From NCBI GenBank assembly GCA_003230085.1, contig QIGV01000240.1:1-34245 (forward strand): a stretch of DNA of 34,245 nucleotides, read 5' to 3'. This DNA comes from Gammaproteobacteria bacterium. Lineage in GTDB: Bacteria > Pseudomonadota > Gammaproteobacteria > SZUA-140. The notes beneath the pieces were generated by a model. That model saw only the letters and a list, made by a program, of their open reading frames with translations. It had not been told where the DNA came from and did no database searches. Positions 27,060 to 34,245 of this stretch are shown one piece after another (position 1 is the stretch's first letter; every line of letters begins with the position of its first letter). Position numbers and translations under genes: made by a program.

Positions 27060-28952
27060 TTACTCTTCCAGATACGTATAGCCAGCCAGCCCTGCGCGCA
27101 GAGTATCCAAACATATTTGTTGCTGGTTTTCGCTTAAGCTCGCGCCCGCAATCTTTCGCTGAAAGATCTGCATCAATTTTTCGCTGTCATAATGGACATA
27201 ACGCAACATGTCATCAACCGTATCGCCATGCTGGATTTCGACTATGCGATAATCAGTGCTGTCAGGTATCAGTTCAATATTTACGGCATGGGTATCACCA
27301 AATAAATTATGCATGTCGCCTAAAATCTCCTGGTAAGCTCCCACCAGAAAAATGCCGATCAGATACTCTTCTCCTGCAATAGGAGTGTGTAATGGCAGCG
27401 TGCTTTCAATACCATCCCGGCCCACATAGGCATCTATGCGTCCGTCTGAATCACAGGTGATATCCTTAATTACGGCGCGTCGATCGGGATGCGCATTCAG
27501 ACGATGTAGCGGCATAATGGGAAATATTTGATCGATAGCCCACACATCAGGCAGCGACTGGAAGATGGAAAAATTGCAGAAATACTTGTCAGCTAGTCTC
27601 TGATTCAGTTCATCCAGCACTTCACGATGGGCATGAGAACCCGGCTGAAGCAGCACATATATCTGCCGGAGAATTTCAAAATAAAGACTTTCGGCCCGCG
27701 CCCGTTGCTCAATGTTGAGCACGCCATGGATATACAATTCGTGGCTCACCTCCATCAAGTGCATGGCATCGTGATATGTTTCAATAGCGGTTCGCGATGA
27801 AAGTCCTTGTAAACCACTATTAAAATCTTTAAGTACCTGCGGATCTTCCTTGTCAGTGGGGAAATCGTTATTGCCAATAGGCGGCTGTTCAACATCGATT
27901 ACATCGGTGATCAGGACCGCATGATGAGCAGTCATAGCACGCCCGGACTCGGTCAGAATATCGGGGCATGGCAGACCCTGCTCAATACAGATTTCTGACA
28001 AGGCATGCACTACATTATTGGCATACTCCCTGACCGTATAATTCATGGAGCAGTAGCTTCGAGATTGAGTACCTTCATAATCGATCCCAAGCCCACCGCC
28101 CACATCCACACAGCGTATAGGAACTCCCAGACGGCGCAATTCAGCATAAAAGCGGCCAGCCTCACGCATCGCCGGCTGTATGTCTCGAATATTGGCAATC
28201 TGTGAACCGAGGTGAAAATGCAGCATTTGTAAAGCATCGAGAAAGCCTGCGTCTCTCAGCTGCTGTACCATGCGCAACAACTGTCCAGCCGAAAACCCGA
28301 ATTTAGATTTTTCACCCCCGGTATTCTGCCATTTCCCCTTGCCGATGGACGCTAATCGAACACGCACCCCGATCAACGGGGCGATATCCAGCTCCCGCGA
28401 AGCCTCAATCACCTGGTTAAGTTCTGAAAGCTTCTCAATAACGATATAGATGCGTTTGCCCAGCAGCCTGCCCATCAAGGCCAGGCGTATATATTCCCGG
28501 TCCTTGTAGCCATTGCAGACAATCACGCCGCCATTGCTACCCACTAGCGCCAAAACAGCTAATAATTCCGGCTTACTACCTGCCTCAAGACCTACACATC
28601 CTTTCTTATGTGAGATAATTTCTTCAACGACGCTACGCTGCTGATTGACTTTGATTGGATAGATTGCGGTGTATGTGGCCTGATAATGGTGCTGTTCCAT
28701 TGCACTGATAAAGGCATCATTCAACACATCAACACGCTCATGCAGGATATCGGTAAATCGCACTAGAACAGGCGTCGACAGCCCTTGCTGTTTCAATTTC
28801 CCGGCCAGGTCATAGAGATCGATCATGGCATCCTGCCGACTCTGGACAGGGCGAGCAATGACGTGGCCCTGATCATTTATATCAAAATAACGGCTTCCCC
28901 AGTGGGCAATATTATAGCTCTGCCGAGCGTTGGCTATAGTCCATTGAGACAT
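27060..28952 (-). CDS. speA: Biosynthetic arginine decarboxylase
   Basis: 630 residues, matching the fold III (alanine-racemase type) SpeA family. The PLP lysine is Lys101 in YPIKVNQQRSVVEEI; the PLP-phosphate region includes DVGGGLGIDYEG, and the C-terminal part has the active-site LTESGRAMTAHHA. It converts arginine to agmatine, the first step to putrescine by the agmatine route, in the cytosol. No agmatinase or agmatine deiminase is in the window. It diverges from speE across 202 bases, and the TPR-sulfotransferase follows after 15 bases. ATG 28952 starts MSQWTIANARQSYN, typical of the family. Confidence 0.97.
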   Translation of the reverse strand: MSQWTIANARQSYNIAHWGSRYFDINDQGHVIARPVQSRQDAMIDLYDLAGKLKQQGLSTPVLVRFTDILHERVDVLNDAFISAMEQHHYQATYTAIYPIKVNQQRSVVEEIISHKKGCVGLEAGSKPELLAVLALVGSNGGVIVCNGYKDREYIRLALMGRLLGKRIYIVIEKLSELNQVIEASRELDIAPLIGVRVRLASIGKGKWQNTGGEKSKFGFSAGQLLRMVQQLRDAGFLDALQMLHFHLGSQIANIRDIQPAMREAGRFYAELRRLGVPIRCVDVGGGLGIDYEGTQSRSYCSMNYTVREYANNVVHALSEICIEQGLPCPDILTESGRAMTAHHAVLITDVIDVEQPPIGNNDFPTDKEDPQVLKDFNSGLQGLSSRTAIETYHDAMHLMEVSHELYIHGVLNIEQRARAESLYFEILRQIYVLLQPGSHAHREVLDELNQRLADKYFCNFSIFQSLPDVWAIDQIFPIMPLHRLNAHPDRRAVIKDITCDSDGRIDAYVGRDGIESTLPLHTPIAGEEYLIGIFLVGAYQEILGDMHNLFGDTHAVNIELIPDSTDYRIVEIQHGDTVDDMLRYVHYDSEKLMQIFQRKIAGASLSENQQQICLDTLRAGLAGYTYLEE

Positions 28953-29154
28953 GAATGAGTTACCTGTTTCAGCTGACTGAGTATTGCGCTTAGTATTGCA
29001 TAACCCAACTGTTCATGATTGCTTGTCCATCGTTTAAACCTGTAACATTGTATAAGATGCCAAGCGTGAAGCGCGTATCTTGTTCACTTAACATTTTACG
29101 CTTCATAGAGTGTGAGCTATCTTAACCCGGCAACAACAAACAGAGAAGACAAAC

Positions 29155-30024
29155 ATGGCGCTTGATAAAAACTGGTTTACAGAGATTAATGAGAAGGGCG
29201 GAACAGCCTTTTCTCTTAAAACTACCCGCGTGCTACACGATGAGCGTTCTCCTTTCCAGCATATTACCGTCTATGAGACGGAGCAGTTCGGCAACCTGAT
29301 GGTCATCGACGGTTTTGTCATGCTGAGCGAACGCGACAATTTTTTCTATCACGAAATGTTGTCTCACCCGGCGCTTTTCACCCACCATAGTCCCTGGCGG
29401 GTACTGATTATCGGTGGTGGTGACTGCGGCACCCTCCGTGAAGTGCTGAAACACCAGGAGGTGGCTGAAGTTTGGCAGGTGGAAATCGATGAACGTGTCA
29501 CACGGATAGCCGAAAAATTCTTTCCCGAGTTGTGTGATACCAACCAGGATCCACGCGCACATTTCCATTTTGGCGATGGCATACGGTGGGTTACTGAAGC
29601 GCTACCTGATAGTTATGATGTGATTATCATTGACAGCACCGACCCAATCGGTCCGGCGGAAGGTCTGTTTACTGAACCATTCTATCGCCAATGTTACCGC
29701 GCCCTGAATCATGAAGGTATCATCGTGCAACAAAGCGAATCACCGCTGCTCCATATGGACATCATTACAGCGATGCACAAGGCCATGAAGCAGGCAGGTT
29801 TCCAGACAACCTTGACCCTGAATTTTCCCCAATGCGTCTACCCCTCAGGGTGGTGGTCGGCAACTATGGCGGGGAAATCAACTGCTCTGATGACGATCAG
29901 AGAAAGTGATATTTCAAAAAGGGATTTTACGACGCGTTATTACAACTTAGCCATTCATCACGCTGCAATGGCCTATCCGGCATTTCTTGAGGCGCAATTA
30001 GGTGATCAGCCACACCATTTCTGA
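29155..30024 (+). CDS. speE: Spermidine synthase
   Basis: 289 residues (E. coli 288). The decarboxylated-SAM site is GGGDCGTLREVL (about 87-98; the residue after GGGD is Cys where E. coli has Gly), and the gatekeeping IIIDSTDPIGPA holds the catalytic Asp160 and Asp163. It transfers an aminopropyl group to putrescine. This requires SpeD, which is not here. Start ATG 29155 gives the normal MALDKNWFTE. Its last 19 bases overlap the tail of the converging DUF4124 gene. Beside divergent speA it makes a compact polyamine locus. Confidence 0.96.
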   Translation: MALDKNWFTEINEKGGTAFSLKTTRVLHDERSPFQHITVYETEQFGNLMVIDGFVMLSERDNFFYHEMLSHPALFTHHSPWRVLIIGGGDCGTLREVLKHQEVAEVWQVEIDERVTRIAEKFFPELCDTNQDPRAHFHFGDGIRWVTEALPDSYDVIIIDSTDPIGPAEGLFTEPFYRQCYRALNHEGIIVQQSESPLLHMDIITAMHKAMKQAGFQTTLTLNFPQCVYPSGWWSATMAGKSTALMTIRESDISKRDFTTRYYNLAIHHAAMAYPAFLEAQLGDQPHHF

Positions 30025-30452
30025 ATCTGCTGACGTGACTTGTCCAGCACCGCCTCACGTTCAGCATCACTGAGGAATGCGCGTTCGCCATTCTCATCCA
30101 GACGGTACATTCTTGAAATATCCTGGTTGCGCTTTAGATTATCTTTGGAAATTTCACAGTTTTTGTTGTTCACTTTTGCGGTTTTAGGATTATCTTGTGA
30201 CTGGGCTACGGCAGCATTACTAACTTTTGCCGATTCTGGCGGTTTTGCCTGTGCAGTGGACGTCTGCTCATCCATCCGCTGATGCCGGGGTATAGGCTTG
30301 ATATCGACAGTCTGCGAATTCGCTCCACCAGGTTGATCACTAAAATGTACCTTGCCATTCCCGTCCACCCACCGGTACACTTGGGCAGCCTGGCTTAGAA
30401 CTGAAAAAACCAATAATAACAACATACTACAATAAATAAGCTTATTTTTCAT
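30006..30452 (-). CDS. DUF4124-containing exported protein
   Basis: 148 residues from ATG 30452; a GTG at 30473 would add seven. The N-terminus MKNKLIYCSMLLLLVFSVLS is a signal peptide ending AQA, followed by the DUF4124 core VYRWVDGNGKVHFSDQPG near the mature start. The middle is Ala/Gln/Lys-rich and disordered, and the end is a charged helix (DAEREAVLDKSRQQIQKWCG). DUF4124 proteins are small periplasmic or envelope proteins of unknown function, common in Proteobacteria. The mature chain has two Cys, one near the C-terminus. Its end overlaps speE by 19 bases tail to tail, with no shared terminator. Confidence 0.88.
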   Translation of the reverse strand: MKNKLIYCSMLLLLVFSVLSQAAQVYRWVDGNGKVHFSDQPGGANSQTVDIKPIPRHQRMDEQTSTAQAKPPESAKVSNAAVAQSQDNPKTAKVNNKNCEISKDNLKRNQDISRMYRLDENGERAFLSDAEREAVLDKSRQQIQKWCG

Positions 30453-30608
30453 TGCGGCTTTCAGCCCCTGCACAGTTATTCACTCATATATCGGCCAGCC
30501 AGTCGATTCCATGATTTTTCGTGATAGACCGAGTGCACAGTTGTAAGGCCTTTCCCACACCAAACGAACCAGTGATATTAATATATTGACCAGACTTCAT
30601 AAGCGGAT

Positions 30609-30636
30609 TTGCCAGACCCACCCTAAGGCATAAAAG
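30609..30636 (+). promoter_or_regulatory. Candidate promoter of the CDGSH gene
   Basis: TTGCCA (five of six to the -35 consensus) and TAAAAG (four of six to the -10) are 16 bp apart, giving a start near 30643 and a leader of about 70 bases. This rests on consensus matching only. Confidence 0.35.
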
Positions 30637-30714
30637 TTTTCATTGTGGTTTCAGCGAATGAAATTCAGTTACAATGATGCTGGAGACACTATATTACCCG
30701 CAAAGGAGCTCACC

Positions 30715-30951
30715 ATGTCAGACCCTGTGATTGTACAGAAATTTCCCTATGTCACGAATCTGGAGCCTGGCACCTATTACTGGTGCAGCTGCGGAAAATC
30801 TGCCAATCAACCCTTTTGTGACGGTTCACATAAAGACACCGCCTTTACGCCTAAAGCGTTCACCATCGACGCAGCAACGACAGTAGCCCTATGTGGTTGC
30901 AAACATACCAAAGATCAGCCCTTTTGTGATGGCTCCCACAGCGATCTTTAG
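30715..30951 (+). CDS. Double CDGSH-type iron-sulfur protein
   Basis: 78 residues from ATG 30715, chosen because AAAGGAG lies 8 bases upstream; an upstream in-frame ATG at 30643 has none. Two CDGSH motifs are complete: CSCGKSANQPFCDGSH and CGCKHTKDQPFCDGSH. Each gives three Cys and one His for a 2Fe-2S cluster, so a single chain carries two clusters, as in the type with both motifs in one peptide rather than a dimer. It is small and soluble with no membrane anchor, unlike mitoNEET. Its role in electron transfer or cluster handling is unknown. A strong terminator follows 29 bases after the stop. Confidence 0.93.
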   Translation: MSDPVIVQKFPYVTNLEPGTYYWCSCGKSANQPFCDGSHKDTAFTPKAFTIDAATTVALCGCKHTKDQPFCDGSHSDL

Positions 30952-30979
30952 AAAAATAAATAAAAGCGACATCTAAAAA

Positions 30980-31005
30980 AAACGGGCGCCCTTTGGCGCC
31001 CGTTT
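30980..31005. terminator. Bidirectional Rho-independent terminator
   Basis: An 11-bp stem, AAACGGGCGCC with GGCGCCCGTTT, encloses a CTTT loop. It lies between the converging CDGSH gene and amtB. On the minus strand it is followed by a run of eight T; on the plus strand by a T-rich TTTCTCTATCTC. It should end both transcripts. Confidence 0.9.
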
Positions 31006-31029
31006 CTCTATCTCTAGTCTGATCAGGAA

Positions 31030-32307
31030 TCAGAGGCCAGAACCCCGCGATCCAGTAAATTCCGGATAGGCTTCCAGGCCACATTCCGCCAGGTCAACAC
31101 CGTCGAATTCCTCTTCCGCAGACACCCGGATACCCATCACCATCTTGAGGATCATCCATACGATAAAGCTGGTGATAAATACCCAACCAAAGATAACCGC
31201 GATGCCATATAACTGAGCACCCAGGGTTGCATCCGGGTTGGTCAGCGTGACCGCCAGTAAACCCCAGATACCGACCACACCATGAACGGAAATTGCGCCC
31301 ACCGGGTCGTCGATCTTGATCTTGTCCAGAGTCAAGATCGACAGCACCACCAGTATTCCGCCGAGCGCACCGATCACCGTAGCCATTAACGGAATTGGCG
31401 TCAGAGGTTCCGCCGTAATGGCCACCAGGCCAGCCAGAGCCCCATTCAAGGCCATGGTGAGATCCGCCTTGCCAAACATCAGGCGCGACAGAATCAATGC
31501 GGCAACCACTCCGCCGGAGGCCGCCATATTGGTATTAACAAAGACTGCGGCAACAGCATTGGCCTCGCCAACATTTGAAAGGACCAACTCTGATCCCCCG
31601 TTGAAGCCAAACCAGCCCAGCCACAGAACAAAGGTCCCCAGTGTCGCTATAGGCATATTGGCACCAGGAATCGGGGTGATCTCCCCGTTGGGGCCATATT
31701 TACCCTTACGGGCACCGAGCAGCAAGACACCAGCCAAAGCTGCAGCGGCACCAGCCAAATGCACTACACCAGAACCTGCAAAATCCAGAAAACCCGCCTG
31801 ATCAAGAAAACCACCGCCCCACTTCCAGTAGCCCTGTATCGGGTAAATGAAACCGGTCATCACCACTGTGAAAGCCAGAAATGCCCACAATTTCATGCGT
31901 TCGGCAACCGCGCCGGAAATGATCGACATAGCAGTGGCCACAAACACCATCTGGAAGAAGAAATCAGACATGCGGGAATAGTATGAACCGTCATACCACC
32001 CTTCAGCGCCCTGCGCCAGCACCATTGCCGGATCATGGTCGCCGCCGAACATGAAAGAAAAATCAAAGGTCGGGATGATGCCGTCACCGCCTGCGGGATA
32101 CATGATCCCGTAGCCCATCACCATATACATGATACAGGCAATCGCAAACAGCGTGATATTCTTGGTTAGAATTTCAGCCGTATTCTTGGAACGGACGAGT
32201 CCGGCTTCCAGCATGGAAAAGCCGGCGGCCATCCACATAACAAGCGCGCCGGTTACCAGAAAATAAAAGGTATCCAGTGCGTATTTGGTTTCGAGAATTG
32301 CTTCCAC
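31030..32307 (-). CDS. amtB: Ammonium transporter
   Basis: 425 residues with 11 or so membrane segments. Substrate-path residues are present: Asp175 in FLDFAGSGVVHLAGA, and the twin pore histidines His183 and His342 (SVHGVVGIWG). The C-terminal tail (EEEFDGVDLAECGLEAYPEF) is the usual GlnK-contacting part. There is no separate signal peptide, unlike E. coli AmtB. The start is GTG 32307, with GGAGG 8 bases upstream. It imports ammonium in the inner membrane and is blocked by GlnK when nitrogen is plentiful. It lies 45 bases after glnK, so one operon. Confidence 0.96.
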   Translation of the reverse strand: MEAILETKYALDTFYFLVTGALVMWMAAGFSMLEAGLVRSKNTAEILTKNITLFAIACIMYMVMGYGIMYPAGGDGIIPTFDFSFMFGGDHDPAMVLAQGAEGWYDGSYYSRMSDFFFQMVFVATAMSIISGAVAERMKLWAFLAFTVVMTGFIYPIQGYWKWGGGFLDQAGFLDFAGSGVVHLAGAAAALAGVLLLGARKGKYGPNGEITPIPGANMPIATLGTFVLWLGWFGFNGGSELVLSNVGEANAVAAVFVNTNMAASGGVVAALILSRLMFGKADLTMALNGALAGLVAITAEPLTPIPLMATVIGALGGILVVLSILTLDKIKIDDPVGAISVHGVVGIWGLLAVTLTNPDATLGAQLYGIAVIFGWVFITSFIVWMILKMVMGIRVSAEEEFDGVDLAECGLEAYPEFTGSRGSGL

Positions 32308-32352
32308 AATTAGTTCCTCCGCAACTTCAGATTAAATAGTTTAAAAAACGCG

Positions 32353-32772
<420 letters not shown>

Positions 32773-32778
32773 CTATTG

Positions 32779-32794
32779 TGCATTATTTGTGCCA
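32779..32794 (-). promoter_or_regulatory. Sigma-54 (RpoN) promoter of glnK-amtB
   Basis: The minus strand reads TGGCACAAATAATGCA. The -24 GG and -12 GC are present at the right spacing, and only one T of the TTGC box differs from TGGCACN5TTGC. The predicted start is near 32768, giving a leader of about 77 bases to ATG 32691. Confidence 0.75.
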
Positions 32795-32859
32795 ACACGT
32801 TTTTTATAATAATTATCAATTACTTATTATATTTTTTAACCCCAATACTCCTTGCTATT

Positions 32860-32905
32860 GCACTGGGTTGGACAGACATGCATAGAGACCGCACCTCATT
32901 GGTGC
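32860..32905 (-). promoter_or_regulatory. NtrC enhancer sites upstream of glnK
   Basis: A perfect GCACC-TCATT-GGTGC (32891-32905) matches the NtrC pattern GCAC-N7-GTGC. A half-site GCAC-N7-GACA (32860-32874) lies 31 bp closer to the promoter. Relative to the predicted start they centre near -129 and -98, close to the spacing of the glnA enhancer. NtrC control is inference from the motifs. Confidence 0.65.
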
Positions 32906-32981
32906 GCTCCTTATTGTCGCTGTAATCACAGCTACGCATTTCTGCTGTCATCGTGTAACATGCACGCAGGAAAAATCACTG

Positions 32982-33254
32982 GTGACTATGACGATGGGAT
33001 TTGATCCAAAAATTTTTGACGATCTGGCCAGTAAGCTGACGAATGCCATTCCCGGCAGTGCACGCGAATTGCAGCAGGATATAGAAAAAAATGTCCGCAC
33101 CCTCCTCAGCAACACCCTCGATAAACTAGACCTGGTCACACGCGAGGAATTTGATGTGCAAAAGGCGGTGCTAGGCCGTACCCGGGCCAAGCTGGAGGCT
33201 CTGGAAAAAGAGATAGATGCACTGGAAAAAGCAGTCTCGGGAAATGACCGCTAG
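32982..33254 (+). CDS. ubiK: Ubiquinone biosynthesis accessory factor UbiK (YqiC family)
   Basis: 90 residues as read from GTG 32982; ATG 32988 and ATG 32994 are alternatives. An AGGA lies about 10 bases before the GTG. It is highly charged, helical and coiled-coil, with a conserved middle (LDLVTREEFDVQKAVLGRTRAKLEALEKEI) shared with E. coli YqiC. UbiK supports the UbiJ-centred complex for ubiquinone synthesis under aerobic conditions. It diverges from glnK-amtB and precedes comM by 57 bases on the same strand, as in other gammaproteobacteria. It has no membrane helix. Confidence 0.92.
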   Translation: MTMTMGFDPKIFDDLASKLTNAIPGSARELQQDIEKNVRTLLSNTLDKLDLVTREEFDVQKAVLGRTRAKLEALEKEIDALEKAVSGNDR

Positions 33255-33311
33255 AACCTAAATCCATTAGAGCATTTTCAAGAATGTATCGCTTCTCAGG
33301 GATCGAGAATC

Positions 33312-34245
33312 ATGTCACTAGCAATTCTATTTAGCCGCGCCCAACAAGGCATCGCAGCACCCCAAGTTACCGTTGAAGTGCATTTATCCAATGGTTTGCC
33401 GGGTCTATCCATCGTTGGCCTGCCTGAAACAGCCGTCAAGGAAAGCAAAGAACGAATTCGTGCCGCACTGCTGAACAGCCGCTTTGAATATCCTACTCGC
33501 CGAATTACGATCAATCTGGCACCTGCTGACCTACCCAAGCAGGGTGGGCGATACGACCTGGCGATGGCCTTGGGTGTACTCGCAGCTTCTGAGCAGATTC
33601 CAGCAGACGAACTTTCGAACTATGAATTCATTGGCGAGCTCGCTCTCAGCGGTAAAATTCGCAGTATACGAGGTATTCTGGCCGCCGCGATTCAGGCCCG
33701 CAGCGCACAACGGCATATCATCATTCCCAGTGAAAATGCGCAAGAAGCATCATTGATCAGTGGAATAACAGTCTTCCCAGCCCATCACCTGCTCGAAGTC
33801 TGCGCTCATTTTTCTAAAACCCAGCCTCTTCAGGGCCACAGGCATCACAGTCACGATACAGTCGTTTCGGACTGCGCACCTGATCTCGCCGACGTGCGTG
33901 CCCAACATCACGCCAAACGCGCACTGGAGATTGCCGCAGCAGGGGGGCATTCATTGCTTATGATTGGCCCTCCGGGCACCGGCAAGACCATGCTCGCCAG
34001 CCGCCTACCCGGGATTCTGCCACCAATGACAGAGGATGAAGCGCTGGAGACAGCAGCCATCACTTCCATCAGCCAACAGGGGTTTTCAGTGCAAAACTGG
34101 CGTCAGCGCCCCTTCCGAGCACCTCATCACACAGCTTCCGGCATCGCCCTGGTGGGAGGTGGCAGCCACCCCTCACCCGGTGAAATCTCACTGGCTCATA
34201 ATGGCGTAATGTTTCTCGACGAATTGCCGGAATTTAACCGCCGGG
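33312..34245 (+). CDS. comM: Mg-chelatase-like AAA+ protein (ComM/YifB), cut by window end
   Basis: 311 codons of an expected roughly 500. The N-terminus [19 protein letters not shown] and the [20 protein letters not shown] block are characteristic of YifB/ComM, as is the S5/Lon-like N-domain (about 1-150). Walker A is GPPGTGKT at 219-226; the Walker B LDELPEF is at the window edge, so the AAA+ module is only partly seen. ComM is a helicase for branch migration in natural transformation in competent bacteria, while the role in others is unclear. ATG 33312 has a CAGGGA Shine-Dalgarno 12 bases away. It lies just after ubiK, a shared arrangement in this class. Confidence 0.92.
   Translation, partial: MSLAILFSRAQQGIAAPQVTVEVHLSNGLPGLSIVGLPETAVKESKERIRAALLNSRFEYPTRRITINLAPADLPKQGGRYDLAMALGVLAASEQIPADELSNYEFIGELALSGKIRSIRGILAAAIQARSAQRHIIIPSENAQEASLISGITVFPAHHLLEVCAHFSKTQPLQGHRHHSHDTVVSDCAPDLADVRAQHHAKRALEIAAAGGHSLLMIGPPGTGKTMLASRLPGILPPMTEDEALETAAITSISQQGFSVQNWRQRPFRAPHHTASGIALVGGGSHPSPGEISLAHNGVMFLDELPEFNRR

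Noticed and set aside
30643-30714. Extended N-terminus of the CDGSH protein
   Set aside because: The upstream ATG has no ribosome site, whereas ATG 30715 has AAAGGAG; the added residues are not like the family.

Overview
The window reads as chromosomal DNA of a gammaproteobacterium, with roughly 50% G+C over most of its length. The evidence is the gene content and arrangement: oligopeptidase A, glutathione reductase, gamma-carbonic anhydrase, ilvA opposite rpiA, the priA-argS-SPOR cluster, a glnK-amtB operon opposite ubiK-comM, and a UbiK factor that implies ubiquinone-based respiration. A large DUF3683 flavo-iron-sulfur protein and a cNMP-rhodanese fusion suggest an environmental (sulfur-oxidiser, nitrifier or methanotroph-like) lineage, but I cannot name the genus.

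Layout. Positions 1-3,700 look accessory: three small exported proteins (a TPR protein, a four-cysteine protein and a Met/His-rich protein), then a low-G+C SAM methyltransferase with a regulatory domain, all on the minus strand. Positions 3,700-11,400 are housekeeping: prlC (-) diverges from gor and a gamma-carbonic anhydrase (+); an ilvA-membrane protein-hydrolase operon (-) diverges from rpiA (+). Positions 11,400-17,140 hold the 1285-residue FAD/Fe-S oxidoreductase (-), the cNMP-rhodanese protein (+) and a YqaA-like membrane protein (-). Positions 17,370-24,860 are plus-strand: a CLC-family anion transporter, hemJ, a 438-base noncoding gap, priA, argS and an FtsN-like SPOR protein. Positions 25,000-30,450 are the polyamine block: a TPR-sulfotransferase behind speA (-), speE (+), and a DUF4124 protein (-). 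Positions 30,700-34,245 hold a double-CDGSH protein (+), amtB and glnK (-), ubiK (+) and the first 311 codons of comM/yifB (+), cut by the window end.

How they work together. SpeA and SpeE supply two steps of arginine-to-spermidine synthesis; the agmatine-processing enzymes and SpeD are not here. GlnK and AmtB form the ammonium uptake and sensing pair, and the sequence upstream of glnK carries a near-consensus sigma-54 promoter with a perfect NtrC-type palindrome about 130 bp upstream of the predicted start, so nitrogen control is readable from the DNA. PriA, ArgS and the SPOR protein cover replication restart, translation and cell division.

The most interesting non-gene signal is between hemJ and priA: three DnaA-box-like 9-mers within 35 bp, next to an AT-rich tract with a tandem 10-mer, resembling a replication-origin or DnaA-regulated module. 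I did not find a clear new defence, mobile or biosynthetic system; no CRISPR, tRNA, rRNA or insertion sequence is visible.
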